Shown piece by piece: positions 49,436 through 58,683 of a DNA stretch of 58,940 bases; the first letter of the stretch is position 1; each line of letters begins with the position of its first letter. The DNA is from an uncultured Coriobacteriaceae bacterium (lineage in GTDB: Bacteria; Actinomycetota; Coriobacteriia; Coriobacteriales; Atopobiaceae). The DNA lies in assembly GCA_902773995.1 (NCBI GenBank), contig CACYGL010000029.1, forward strand, positions 1 to 58,940. The letters are read 5' to 3'. Below the pieces are notes generated by a model. The model had not been told where the DNA came from, did no database searches, and saw only the letters and a list, made by a program, of their open reading frames with translations. The translations under genes were made by a program, and so were the position numbers.

Positions 49436-50872
49436 ATGGCAACGCTCTCACTCGCCCGCATAGCAGCTGCGGACGTCCTCTCCAACGTGCGGCGCAGGGA
49501 TGCCCGCGCGCGCGACCTGCTGCGCACCTCCGCGCCGGTGGCGCGACTTACGCCGGCGGACCGCGCGCTGGCAACCAGGCTCGCTTTGGGGAGCGTCCGT
49601 ACGTCCGGAACCGTCGACGCCCTTCTCGACGCCCACTTGCGCCGCGGTCACCTCGAGCCGCGCGTGCGAGATGCGCTGCGCATCTCGGCGTTCGAGCTCC
49701 TGTGGCTTGCGACGCCTGCGCCCGTGGCCATAAGCCAGGGCGTCGAGCTGGTGCGGCGTGTCTCGCCCCACGGCACCGGGCTTGCCAACGCGGTGCTGCA
49801 CCGTGTGGCCGAGGAGGACCTCCCGGCGCTTGCCCGCGCGCGCGAGCGCGTGGAGCGTAGGAACTGTACCGCCTCCGACATCGCGCTCGTTGCCGCGCTG
49901 CCGCAGTGGCTCGCAGACGAGCTCGTGGTCTCGCTGGGCACCGACGGCGTATGCCGCATGGCGCTCTCGGCCTTGGACGCGCCTGGCGCCTACGTGGCCG
50001 GCAACGCCTGTCTGCACAATGACGCCGAGGTCGAGCACCTGCTCTCTGCCGCGGGCCTCATGCCGTGCTCGACCAGCCTGCCGGGGTGCCTCTCGCTCTC
50101 TTCGGCAGCCGGCCTGGCGGCCTCTGGACTCGTGGATGTCGTTGACGTTGTCCCCGCCGACATGGCGGCGCAGGTCGTGGCGTGGCTTGCCTCGCCCGCG
50201 CCTGGCACTCGCATGCTCGAGGTGGGGCAGGGGAGGGGCACCAAGTCGCTCCTGCTCGAGTCCTGCGCGCTGCGCCGCGGGGGCCTCGCGCACCTTGCTG
50301 CGGTGGAGTCAGAGGCCTTCAAGGTTGCCGTCTCGCGCACCCGCATGGAGCGTGCCGGCCTGGGCAAGGCTGTGACCTGCACCGCATTGGATGGACGACG
50401 CCTTGGCGAGAAGGGCCTCCCACCCGAGCTTGCCGGCAGCTTCGACTCCGCATTCGTGGACGCTCCCTGCTCCGGCACGGGCACCATGCGCCGTCACCCC
50501 GAGATTGCCTGGGCGCTCCAGGAGCCTGCCGTTTGCCCGACGGGGCAGTCGCTCCCGACGCTCCAGCTGGAGCTTCTTCGAGCTGCCTCAACTCGCGTTG
50601 GTGCTGGTGGCACGCTAGCCTACGCCACGTGCTCCGAGCTGCGCGAGGAGGACGAGGGAGTTGTGGCAGCGTTCCTCGCGGCGCCGGAGGGCGCACCCTT
50701 TTCCCTGGTGAGCCCCCGCTCGACGGCTGCCTTCGCGGCACTGCCGCCCCAGGCTCAGCGCCTGGTCACGGCCATGATCGGCCCCGATGGCATGGTGCGC
50801 ACTTCTCGCGTGGATACGCCCGAGCTGCCGCTTGACGGCCACTTCCTGGCGCTTCTGGTTCGCGAGGCATAG
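49436..50872 (+). CDS. rsmB: 16S rRNA m5C methyltransferase, RsmB family
   Basis: 478 residues. N-terminal NusB-like helical domain (1-135), then a SAM-dependent methyltransferase domain with DAPCSGTGTMRRHPEIAW (motif IV) and YATCS (motif VI) carrying the two cysteines of the m5C mechanism. Motif I, usually CAAPGGKT, reads EVGQGRGTKSL here, a variant that keeps the Gly-rich turn and TK(S/T) end. It modifies C967-type sites of 16S rRNA. Last gene of the priA-def-fmt-rsmB row. Confidence 0.92.
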   Translation: MATLSLARIAAADVLSNVRRRDARARDLLRTSAPVARLTPADRALATRLALGSVRTSGTVDALLDAHLRRGHLEPRVRDALRISAFELLWLATPAPVAISQGVELVRRVSPHGTGLANAVLHRVAEEDLPALARARERVERRNCTASDIALVAALPQWLADELVVSLGTDGVCRMALSALDAPGAYVAGNACLHNDAEVEHLLSAAGLMPCSTSLPGCLSLSSAAGLAASGLVDVVDVVPADMAAQVVAWLASPAPGTRMLEVGQGRGTKSLLLESCALRRGGLAHLAAVESEAFKVAVSRTRMERAGLGKAVTCTALDGRRLGEKGLPPELAGSFDSAFVDAPCSGTGTMRRHPEIAWALQEPAVCPTGQSLPTLQLELLRAASTRVGAGGTLAYATCSELREEDEGVVAAFLAAPEGAPFSLVSPRSTAAFAALPPQAQRLVTAMIGPDGMVRTSRVDTPELPLDGHFLALLVREA

Positions 50873-50907
50873 ATAGAACATTAGTTCTGTATTTTTGCTT
50901 CCGGCAC

Positions 50908-50936
50908 TTGAAGTATGCCTAAGCTCTGTTTAAGAT
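50908..50936 (+). promoter_or_regulatory. Promoter of the marR-ABC exporter operon
   Basis: TTGAAG, 17-bp spacer, TAAGAT, about 43 bp before the MarR start. A CCTCC/GGAGG inverted repeat flanks the region just downstream and could involve the operator. Confidence 0.6.
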
Positions 50937-50978
50937 AAACCTCCTATTGTCCGAAACCGTAATTTTGGAGGCTCCCCA

Positions 50979-51509
50979 ATGCCGGAGGAACAGCCGGGAG
51001 GCGCGGGCGCGCAGGCGCCGAGCATCCCCACCGTCCGCGACATGGACATCGTGTACCAGGAGGTCGAGCGCCTGTACTACGAGATTTCGAAGGGCTGCGG
51101 CCTCTCGGAGACCGCGTATTGGATCCTCGTGGACATCGTGGTTGCCGGCGGCAGCTGCCCGCAGGGCTCGATTGCAACCTGTCACTCCCTCTCGCGACAG
51201 ACGGTGAGCTCGGCCATGAGGTCGCTCGTCACCCGCGGCCTGGTGACGCTCGAGCGTGACGAGAACAACCGTCGCAGCAAGATCGTGACCCTTACGCCCG
51301 AGGGTCGCTCCTTTTGCGAGAAGGAGGTCGCGCCCGCGCTCAAGGCAGAGCAGCGTGCCTTCGAGACACTCTCTCCGCAAGACCGGGTTGCCCTCGTGGC
51401 ACTCATCCGCCGTTACGTGGTGGCAATCGACGTTGAGGCGCGTGCCCTGCATGCTAAGGGCACTGCCGAGAAGGAACTGGCTGATGACACCCAGGGAGGT
51501 TGGAACTGA
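50979..51509 (+). CDS. MarR-family regulator of the ABC exporter
   Basis: 176 residues. Winged helix at about 35-105 (SETAYWILVDIVVAGG, SLSRQTVSSAMRSLVTRGLV, RRSKIVTLTPEGR), flanked by dimerisation helices. ATG 50979 has TTTTGGAGG upstream. Its stop overlaps the exporter start as TGATG, so it is the first gene of a three-gene operon and most likely its autorepressor, released by a drug or metabolite ligand. Confidence 0.9.
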   Translation: MPEEQPGGAGAQAPSIPTVRDMDIVYQEVERLYYEISKGCGLSETAYWILVDIVVAGGSCPQGSIATCHSLSRQTVSSAMRSLVTRGLVTLERDENNRRSKIVTLTPEGRSFCEKEVAPALKAEQRAFETLSPQDRVALVALIRRYVVAIDVEARALHAKGTAEKELADDTQGGWN

Positions 51510-53293
51510 TGGCTGCCGAGCGCGACTACAGCAAGCGCGCGTCGTGGAGGGTCCTCACGCAGCTCGTGCGCCCGCACTGGCATCTGGCGGTGGCTGCCTG
51601 CGTGCTGCTGCTTGCTGACATCGTGGGTATGCTCCTCATTCCCACGCAGCTTGCAGCCCTCGTGAACGTTGCCGTGGGCACACGTGACACTGCGGAGCTT
51701 ACCTCGCATGGCGTTGCCATGCTTGTGGCTGCCGTGGTGGGTTCCGGCGGGTGTGTGGCATCTTACTACGTTGCCTCTCGCCTTGCCGCCTACGTGGGAC
51801 GAGACCTGCGCGTGGCCGTGTACAAGAAGTCGCTTGCACTCTCGGGCGCCGACTTCAACGTGTTTGGCACGGGCTCGATGATCACCCGCACGCTGTCTGA
51901 CGCCAACGTGGTGCAGCAGACTCTGCTCATGACCTTCATGATGGTCTTCCCGGTGCCGGTGACCTGCGTGGTTGCCATTGTCCTGGCATATGGCATCGAC
52001 TCCGTGATGGGGCGCATGCTCCTCCTCATCACCATAGCGATGCTCGCCATCTCGGGCGTTGCCGTTGCCAAGTCCACACCCATCTTCATGGCTATGCAGG
52101 GTTTTGTTGACCGCATGAACTCGCGGCTGCGCGAGGTGGTCACCGGCACGCGCGTCATCCGCGCCTTTGGCAAGGAGGAGCGCGAGCGTGGCCGCCTGGA
52201 CGAGACCTTCGAGGACTACGCCACAAACGCCATCCGCGTGAACATGCTCTTCTCGGTCGTGGACTGCTCGACGTTCTTCCTCATGAACGTCGTCGAGGTG
52301 CTTGTCATGTGGATGGGCGCGGACCGCGTGGGCGCAGGCGCCATGCAGATTGGCTCCATCTCCGCGTTGCTCGAGTACGCCATGCTCATCCTTTTCTTCA
52401 TGATGATGGCCCAGTTCGCAATGATCCAGGTGCCCAGGGCGCTCTCGTGCCTCACGCGCACGGCAGCCGTCCTCGACGCGGTGCCCAGCGTGGCGGACCC
52501 TGCGGAGCCCAAGCGTCTGGCTGCGCCGGCAGACCCAAGGCCAGGCGACGAGGTGGCGCGCTTCTCGCACGCGAGCTTCCGTTTTGCTGATGCCGATGAG
52601 GACACCCTCCATGACCTTGACTTCTCCATTCGGCGAGGTGAGGTCACAGCCATCATGGGCAATACCGGGTCGGGCAAGTCAACTGTTGCCAAGATGCTAC
52701 TCCGCTTCCACGACGTGACTGCGGGTTCGCTTCTCATGCTGGGAACCGATGTGCGCGAGGTCACGCAGCAGGACCTGCGCTCCCACATTGCCTATGTGCC
52801 GCAGCAGGCATGGCTCTTCTCGGGCACCATCGCCGAGAACCTGCGCGACGGCGACCCTTCCGCCACCGACGAGGAGCTCTGGCACGCGCTTGACGTGGCG
52901 CAGGCTGCCTTCGTGCACGAGCTGCCCGACGGGCTCTCCACGCGAGTCGCGCAGGGTGGGTCGAACTTCTCGGGCGGCCAGCGCCAGCGCCTGGCCATTG
53001 CACGTGCGCTCGTACGCCATGCGGACTTCTACGTCTTTGACGACTCGTTCTCGGCGCTCGACTACAAGACCGACGCGGCCCTGCGCCATGCCCTCGAGCG
53101 CGAGCTTGCCAACCAAGCCGTGGTCATCATCGCCCAGCGCGTGAGCACCGTGCGCCATGCGGCACAGATCGTGGTGCTGGGTGACGGCTGCGTGGTTGGA
53201 CGCGGCACGCATGACCAGCTCATGGAGACGTGCCCTGCCTATAAAGACATTGTTGAGTCCCAGACGAGGGGAGGTGCCACCGCCGATGAGTGA
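51509..53293 (+). CDS. Heterodimeric ABC exporter, degenerate-site subunit
   Basis: 594 residues: six-helix exporter membrane domain (about 15-310) fused to an ATPase domain. Walker A GNTGSGKST and signature FSGGQRQRLAIARAL are intact, but Walker B is FYVFDDSFSALD (Asp where the catalytic Glu should be) and the H-loop reads IIAQRVST (Gln for His). This is the degenerate half known from TM287/288- and BmrCD-like heterodimers. The partner, with a full catalytic site, overlaps its end by 8 bp. Probable drug or lipid/peptide exporter in the cytoplasmic membrane. Confidence 0.93.
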   Translation: MAAERDYSKRASWRVLTQLVRPHWHLAVAACVLLLADIVGMLLIPTQLAALVNVAVGTRDTAELTSHGVAMLVAAVVGSGGCVASYYVASRLAAYVGRDLRVAVYKKSLALSGADFNVFGTGSMITRTLSDANVVQQTLLMTFMMVFPVPVTCVVAIVLAYGIDSVMGRMLLLITIAMLAISGVAVAKSTPIFMAMQGFVDRMNSRLREVVTGTRVIRAFGKEERERGRLDETFEDYATNAIRVNMLFSVVDCSTFFLMNVVEVLVMWMGADRVGAGAMQIGSISALLEYAMLILFFMMMAQFAMIQVPRALSCLTRTAAVLDAVPSVADPAEPKRLAAPADPRPGDEVARFSHASFRFADADEDTLHDLDFSIRRGEVTAIMGNTGSGKSTVAKMLLRFHDVTAGSLLMLGTDVREVTQQDLRSHIAYVPQQAWLFSGTIAENLRDGDPSATDEELWHALDVAQAAFVHELPDGLSTRVAQGGSNFSGGQRQRLAIARALVRHADFYVFDDSFSALDYKTDAALRHALERELANQAVVIIAQRVSTVRHAAQIVVLGDGCVVGRGTHDQLMETCPAYKDIVESQTRGGATADE

Positions 53294-55109
53294 CGAGAAG
53301 AACATGCGTGACGAGAAGGACCAGCGCGACGAGGAGCGCCCACATGACGCCATGGGGACGGCGCGCTGCCTGTGGCAGGCCGCCGGCAAGCAGCGCTGGC
53401 GCCTTGTGGTCGCTGCTGTGAGCGCCATCGTGTACGTTGCCGCGAGCCTGGGTGCCGCTGCCTACAGTGCGCACGTAGTCGACGTGCTGTGGGAGCATAT
53501 CCAGCAAAGCTTCGCCGCAGGCGAGCCCTACGTTGTGGGCCTCGAGAACGGTGGCCGCGAGGTTCTCATCTACCTGGGCATCTGGACATGCGCATGGGTG
53601 TTCTACAGCGTGCAGTCGCTCGTGATGTCGAGCTTTGCCGAGCGCCTTAACCTTTCCCTGCGCAAGAAGATCTCGGCAAAGCTGGGAAGGCTCCCACTCT
53701 CGTACTTCGACGCCCACCAGCCTGGTGACACCATCAGCCGCGCGACCAACGACCTCGACAAGGTCTCCGAGGTCCTGCAGCGAGGCCTGCTGCAGCTCAT
53801 CATCGCCTTCACCACGCTCGTGGGCGCAGTCGTGCTCATGCTTGTCTCCAACCTGGTGCTGGCACTTGTGTTCTGCGGGTTTGCCGCCGCGTCTGTGGTT
53901 GTTACCAGGTTTGCCGCCCGCCTCACGCTCGACGCGGCGGCGGCGCGCCAAGACGCACTGGGGCACCTCACCGAGAGCGTCGAGGAAGCGTACTCCGGCC
54001 GAACCGTCATCAAGGCATTTGGCGTGGAGGACGCGAGCCTCGAGGCGGTGGAGTTGCGTGCTGAGAAGGTTGCTGCCACAAGTGCCCGAGCAGACTTCCT
54101 CACCAACGCAATCTCCCCCGTGATCCGCTTCCTCATGCGGCTCTCGCAGGTGGCTATCGGCCTTGCCGCTGGAGTGCTCGTGGCGGGGGGTCAGATGTCT
54201 GTCGGCGCGTTCCAGGCCTTCTTCCAGTACGTGACCCAGGCGTCCGAGCCACTCACCCAGCTCTCGCTAACGGTGAACATGCTGCAGGGCGCCCTTGCTG
54301 CCGCCGAGCGTGTCTTTGTGCTGCTTGACTCGGCAGAAATCTCGCCAGACCCAGAGATGCCGGTGGAGCTTCCAAAGCCCGTGCAGGGTCGTGTGGCCTT
54401 CGAGCACGTGCGCTTTGGCTATTCGCCCGAGGCACCCCTCATGCGCGACGTCTCCCTCGTGGCCGAGCCTGGCCAGAAGGTCGCCATCGTGGGCGCAACC
54501 GGCGCCGGCAAGACCACGCTCATCAACCTCCTCATGCGCTTCTACGAGGTTGACGGTGGACGCATCACGCTTGACGGCGTTGACACCAGGCAGCTACGTC
54601 GGCGCGACCTGCGCCGCGAGTTTGGCATGGTGCTCCAGGATGCGTGGCTCTTCGAGGGAACCATCGCAGAGAACATCGCCTATGGCAGACCTGGTGCCAC
54701 ACGGGAGGAGGTCGAGGCGGCGGCGCGCGCCGCGCACGTGGACTTCTTCGTGCACACGCTTCCGCATGGCTACGACACGATGCTCACTGACGGCGGTGAG
54801 AACGTGAGCCAGGGTCAGCGTCAGCTCCTGACCATCGCGCGCGCCATGCTCACAGACCCCGCCATGCTCATCCTCGACGAGGCAACCTCGAGCGTGGACA
54901 CCCGTACCGAACAGGCCATTGTTCGCGCTATGGAGGCCATCATGGAGAATCGCACGAGCTTCGTGATTGCGCACCGCCTTTCCACGATTGTGGACGCGGA
55001 CCTCATCCTGGTGATGGACCACGGAACCATCATTGAACAGGGCACGCACGAGTCACTGCTGGAAAAGGGCGGTGCGTACGCGACGCTCTACCGCAGCCAG
55101 TTTGCCTAG
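53286..55109 (+). CDS. Heterodimeric ABC exporter, catalytic subunit
   Basis: 607 residues. A charged N-terminal tail (MSDEKNMRDEKDQRDEERP), six-helix membrane domain (about 38-345) and ATPase with Walker A GATGAGKTT, canonical Walker B MLILDEATSSVD and H-loop FVIAHRLST. The signature is NVSQGQRQLL (SQGQ instead of SGGQ), the usual change in the catalytic partner of such heterodimers, since each composite site mixes motifs of both chains. ATG 53286 overlaps the first subunit. Its TAG interlocks with the stop of the convergent deacetylase gene (CTAG). Confidence 0.94.
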   Translation: MSDEKNMRDEKDQRDEERPHDAMGTARCLWQAAGKQRWRLVVAAVSAIVYVAASLGAAAYSAHVVDVLWEHIQQSFAAGEPYVVGLENGGREVLIYLGIWTCAWVFYSVQSLVMSSFAERLNLSLRKKISAKLGRLPLSYFDAHQPGDTISRATNDLDKVSEVLQRGLLQLIIAFTTLVGAVVLMLVSNLVLALVFCGFAAASVVVTRFAARLTLDAAAARQDALGHLTESVEEAYSGRTVIKAFGVEDASLEAVELRAEKVAATSARADFLTNAISPVIRFLMRLSQVAIGLAAGVLVAGGQMSVGAFQAFFQYVTQASEPLTQLSLTVNMLQGALAAAERVFVLLDSAEISPDPEMPVELPKPVQGRVAFEHVRFGYSPEAPLMRDVSLVAEPGQKVAIVGATGAGKTTLINLLMRFYEVDGGRITLDGVDTRQLRRRDLRREFGMVLQDAWLFEGTIAENIAYGRPGATREEVEAAARAAHVDFFVHTLPHGYDTMLTDGGENVSQGQRQLLTIARAMLTDPAMLILDEATSSVDTRTEQAIVRAMEAIMENRTSFVIAHRLSTIVDADLILVMDHGTIIEQGTHESLLEKGGAYATLYRSQFA

Positions 55110-56458
55110 CCTATCTCGTCCGGCCAGACGGCGTTCTCGGGCATGGTCGAGTTGCAGCTCGTCACATAGTCCGGGATGGAGTCATCGCTGGCGAGAAGCT
55201 CGCTGATGGTCACGAAGGTGTAGCCCTGCGACTGGAGCGTGTCAATGATCTGCGGCAGCGCCTCGACATCCTGGTCGCGGGGGCCGCCGCCATCGTGCAT
55301 CAGGATGATGCTGCCGGAGTGCACGTTGCTGCAGGCCGCCGAGACAATCTGGTCCACGCCGGGCTGCTTCCAGTCCTCGGTGTCGATGTCCCAGCGCACG
55401 GCCACCGTTGCCACGCCCTGCGTGGCAAGCCAGGTGCGCTGGGTAAAGCTTCCGTAGGGTGGGCGAAACGTGGTGGTCTTCTCGCCCGTGGCGTTCTCTA
55501 TGGACGAGAAGGACGAGGTGAGCTCGTCGACTACCGTCTGCGGCTCCGCGTACCTAAGGTCGGGGTGGTCGTAGGAGTGACTGCATATCTGGCAGCCGGC
55601 ATCCACGATGGCCTGGGCCTCTTCTGGGCGGGCGTCAACCTCCTTGCCCAGGCAGAAGAAGGTCGCCTTGACTCCCTTGTCCTGCAAGATCTGCAGGTAT
55701 TGGGACGTGTACTCGCTGGGTCCGTCATCAAACGTCAGGGCCACGAGCTTCTGGTCGTCCGAAGGCTGGACATCCTTCACGGTGACAACGCAGTCCTGAC
55801 CCTGCTCGTAGACCGTGCCGTCGACCTGCTCGCCAGAATCCTGGCCCGTGAGCACGTCCTTCACCGTGGTAGAGCCCCACTGCGAGATGTAGTTGATGGC
55901 GCCTACGTTTCCGTCCATGAGGAGCTTGGGCGGCTGGTTCACGGTCTCGGTGGTGTAGGGCTCTGTGCGGTCGCCACCGTCGCTCACGGTGATACGCTCC
56001 CCGCCGGCAACCTTGTAGGTGCGCGCGTCGTCGTAGTCCATGTCCTTGTCGTTGACGGAGACCGAGTAGGGGTAGCCCCCGCCCTCGGCAAGGATGTTCC
56101 CCGAGACGCTCACGTAGTTGCCAGGCGAGGTTTGAATGCCCTCGTCGCTCTTGAGTTGGTCAATGGTGGTGCCCACGGTTACGCTCTGGAGCGTGCCGTT
56201 TACCGTCACCTGAACTGGGCGGAACTGTGTCCACCATACGAAGCCGCCGCCGAGAAGTGCTGCAAGCACGAGGAGCGGAACAAGCGTCCGTAGCACGAAT
56301 CGTCTGCCTCGGCTGCCTCTCCGCTCGGTCCCCTCGGGCATTGCGCTGGCGTCGCCCGTGGGGATGAAGCCCGAGCCCCTGCCCACAAGCCCAATGTTGC
56401 TGTCCTCGCGCTTCCCTTCGCGCTCGAAGCGATCCTTCTTGTCATTGCTGCTAGTCAT
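55106..56458 (-). CDS. Membrane-anchored polysaccharide deacetylase
   Basis: 450 residues. A disordered cytoplasmic start, one membrane helix (about 54-72, FVLRTLVPLLVLAALLGGG), an unrecognised beta-rich extracellular region (about 75-235, possibly binding wall material), and a NodB domain from about 240. NodB motifs: LTFDDGPS (metal/catalytic Asp), HSYDHPDL (metal His pair), RPPYGSF, DIDTEDW and LMHDGG. It would remove acetyl groups from peptidoglycan or a wall glycan outside the cell, often a lysozyme-resistance trait. ATG 56458 follows CCGGAGG. Confidence 0.9.
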   Translation of the reverse strand: MTSSNDKKDRFEREGKREDSNIGLVGRGSGFIPTGDASAMPEGTERRGSRGRRFVLRTLVPLLVLAALLGGGFVWWTQFRPVQVTVNGTLQSVTVGTTIDQLKSDEGIQTSPGNYVSVSGNILAEGGGYPYSVSVNDKDMDYDDARTYKVAGGERITVSDGGDRTEPYTTETVNQPPKLLMDGNVGAINYISQWGSTTVKDVLTGQDSGEQVDGTVYEQGQDCVVTVKDVQPSDDQKLVALTFDDGPSEYTSQYLQILQDKGVKATFFCLGKEVDARPEEAQAIVDAGCQICSHSYDHPDLRYAEPQTVVDELTSSFSSIENATGEKTTTFRPPYGSFTQRTWLATQGVATVAVRWDIDTEDWKQPGVDQIVSAACSNVHSGSIILMHDGGGPRDQDVEALPQIIDTLQSQGYTFVTISELLASDDSIPDYVTSCNSTMPENAVWPDEIG

Positions 56459-56841
56459 GCTGCCTCCGGAACCCACATCCGCCTCATGGTGTTGTTTTCT
56501 GCTTCGTTGTGTCGAGGGGCTGTGCCCCGCTGGCTGCGTGCAAGTAACCATAGCTCAGTTTGCCATGGCGCGCTCCGCCCTTGGCGATGCCTCGTGTCTC
56601 AATAACGGAGGCATTGCTTGGCCGAAGTGTCGCTGTACCTTGGCATCCGGTGGTGGCGCTCAATGTCGGCCCTGTCCATCTCGCCCAAAAAATGCACACC
56701 AAAACAATCCTGCATGCTGGCTTCCTGAGAAAAGCGTTGCCAGGAAGCCACCTGAACCGTTTTCGTGCACCCTTATTGACGAGAGGCGCCCTCGCGTTGC
56801 CGAGAGCCGCGTCCTCGCCCCATTCCAACCTCACGCGACCC
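56459..56841. other. Non-coding gap with one strong hairpin
   Basis: Most of a 441-bp gap between the deacetylase start and the zinc-ribbon gene. No convincing ORF. A 10-bp perfect hairpin TGGCTTCCTG/CAGGAAGCCA lies at 56718-56750. It presumably contains the deacetylase promoter on the minus strand; I could not pick a clear one. Confidence 0.4.
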
Positions 56842-56872
56842 GAAAAAAGCCCCGCCGACAGTCGGCGGGGCC
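56842..56872 (-). terminator. Terminator of the zinc-ribbon gene
   Basis: On the minus strand GGCCCCGCCGAC pairs with GTCGGCGGGGC, followed by TTTTTTCG. Confidence 0.85.
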
Positions 56873-56899
56873 TTCGGACGTCCAGCTATGGCGCTTGGG

Positions 56900-57082
56900 C
56901 TACTTGCCCTTTTGGTCGGTGTTGTAGAAGCCGGAGCCCTTGAACACGATGCCCGAAGTCTCGAACACGCGCTCGGCCTCATGGCCGCACTTGGGGCAGT
57001 TCACCTTGGGATGGGCGCTCATGGGGTGCTCGACCTCGAAGGTGGAACCGCATGAGGGGCACTTGTAGTCATAACGAGCCAT
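56900..57082 (-). CDS. FmdB-type zinc-ribbon protein
   Basis: 60 residues. MARYDYKCPSCGSTFEVEH followed by NCPKCG gives two CxxC pairs that would bind one zinc, the pattern of FmdB/CxxC_CxxC_SSSS proteins. The C-terminus ends GSGFYNTDQKGK, also typical. Proposed regulatory role only; no direct function is known. It is divergent from the HAD-TPK gene (116-bp gap with a GCTTGC/GCAAGC hairpin). Confidence 0.9.
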   Translation of the reverse strand: MARYDYKCPSCGSTFEVEHPMSAHPKVNCPKCGHEAERVFETSGIVFKGSGFYNTDQKGK

Positions 57083-57198
57083 GTTCTTCTTCCTCCGGAA
57101 GCTTGGTGCAGATGCTGCCAGCTTGCGGGCGGCAAGCCTGGGGACAACACTGAATCTGCTCGCCATGGCATGGCCTGTACCGCAGGGGAGAGGAAACG

Positions 57199-58563
57199 AT
57201 GGCTTTCAAGGGTGCGATCTTCGACTGTGACGGGACGCTCGTCGACTCCATGCGCATGTGGAGCCATGTGATGATCGAGCTGGCACACGCCCACGGCTGC
57301 GGGGGCGTTGGCCAGACGTTCTTCGATCGAATCGAGAGCGTGACCCTGCGAGACGGGTGTCAGATCATGCATGACGAGCTTGGCATCGAGACCCCCGTCA
57401 GCGATCTCTACGAGGAGGTCTGCGCCATCGTTCGCCACCACTACGCGACTGACATCCTGATCATGCCCGGCGCGCGCGAGTTCCTCGAGGAGCTGTCGGA
57501 GGCGGGCATCCCCATGGTCATTGCGACCTCCACGCCGCTGCGCGAGGTGCGTGTGGCGCTCGAGGCGCACGACCTCTCGCACTTCTTCAAGGACATCGTG
57601 ACAACGGAGCAGGTGGGCGGTCGCGACAAGGTGTTCCCCGACGTCTACCTCGAGGCGGCCCGTCGCCTTGGCACGCCGGTGGGTGAGACCTGGGTCTTCG
57701 AGGATGCCCCCTTTGGCGTGCGCACCTCCAAGCGCGCGGGGTTCAACGTGGTTGGCCTCATGAACGACCATGACGGTCGGGACGAGAGGGACGTGCAGCC
57801 CTGGTGCGACATATACGTGCATAGCTTCGCGGAGCTCTCGCTGTCGCTTATCGAGGACTATGCGGCGGTACCGGCGGCGCAGGACGCGCCGTCTGATGCG
57901 GAGCCCCTACGCGTGCTTGTGGTCGATGGGTCGCCGGCGCCCAGCTCGCCGGCGCTTGTCGCGCGGCTAGCCGACAGGGCGGACTACGTCGTTGCAGCCG
58001 ACAAGGGTGCCGAGACGTGCCGGGCTGCCGGCGTGGTGCCAGACGCATATTGCGGCGACCGCGATTCCGTCTCGGCTGCGGATGGCGCCTGGGCAAGCAG
58101 CGAGGCAGGGCGCTCGATCTCGTTTCCGTCCGAGAAGTATGCGACGGACCTCTCGCTTGCCATTGACTGCGCGCGCCACGAGGCCGCGCGGCAGCGGCGT
58201 CCGCTGCGCCTTACGGTGACCTGTGCATCTGGCGGCCGGCCGGACCATGCCCTGGGCGTGGTGGGGCTTCTCGCCGGCGCTGCCGACGCATGTCCCGCAC
58301 TGGTCGAGGACTCGTTTGAGATGCGCGTGGTGTCGGTCGCGGGGTCGCGCGAGTGGCGACTGGGCGCTGGCGCACGCGGGCGCACCTTCTCGGCCGTGGC
58401 CGTGGCACCGGGAACGGTGGTGAGCGAGTCCGGCATGAAGTGGTGTCTTGACGAGAAGCCCCTAGTCCTTCTCAACGACTTGGGCATCTCGAACGTGGTG
58501 GAGAGCGAGGACGCCATTGTGTCCGTGAGCTCCGGTGCGGTTGCGGCGTTCCTGATGCGATAG
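57199..58563 (+). CDS. HAD phosphatase fused to thiamine pyrophosphokinase
   Basis: 454 residues. Residues 1-220 are a HAD-family phosphatase (DCDGT 9-13, ATST 109-112, FEDAPFG 168-173). Residues 235-454 are thiamine pyrophosphokinase: ADKGA (268-271 region), GDRDS (286-290), SEKYATDLSLAI with Lys313 and TD 316-317, and GGRPDHALG (345 on). The kinase makes thiamine diphosphate from thiamine and ATP. The phosphatase half could dephosphorylate thiamine monophosphate to feed it, or be a housekeeping phosphatase; this is inference from the fusion. ATG 57199 has GGGGAGAGG upstream. Palindromic repeats follow. Confidence 0.88.
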   Translation: MAFKGAIFDCDGTLVDSMRMWSHVMIELAHAHGCGGVGQTFFDRIESVTLRDGCQIMHDELGIETPVSDLYEEVCAIVRHHYATDILIMPGAREFLEELSEAGIPMVIATSTPLREVRVALEAHDLSHFFKDIVTTEQVGGRDKVFPDVYLEAARRLGTPVGETWVFEDAPFGVRTSKRAGFNVVGLMNDHDGRDERDVQPWCDIYVHSFAELSLSLIEDYAAVPAAQDAPSDAEPLRVLVVDGSPAPSSPALVARLADRADYVVAADKGAETCRAAGVVPDAYCGDRDSVSAADGAWASSEAGRSISFPSEKYATDLSLAIDCARHEAARQRRPLRLTVTCASGGRPDHALGVVGLLAGAADACPALVEDSFEMRVVSVAGSREWRLGAGARGRTFSAVAVAPGTVVSESGMKWCLDEKPLVLLNDLGISNVVESEDAIVSVSSGAVAAFLMR

Positions 58564-58603
58564 GCCGCGGGCTTGGCTGCTGCCGTACGGTGCCATCCGC
58601 AAT

Positions 58604-58672
58604 GCCGCGCGATTTCGCCGGTTAGGAAAAATCCGAACGTTTAGAGCGGCTTAACCATTCGGAATCCGCGGC
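58604..58672. repeat. GCCGCG palindrome family, copy 3
   Basis: 69 bp between GCCGCGCGATTTCGCC and CGGAATCCGCGGC; the same length as copies 2 and 4. Confidence 0.78.
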
Positions 58673-58683
58673 ATGCCCGCAAT

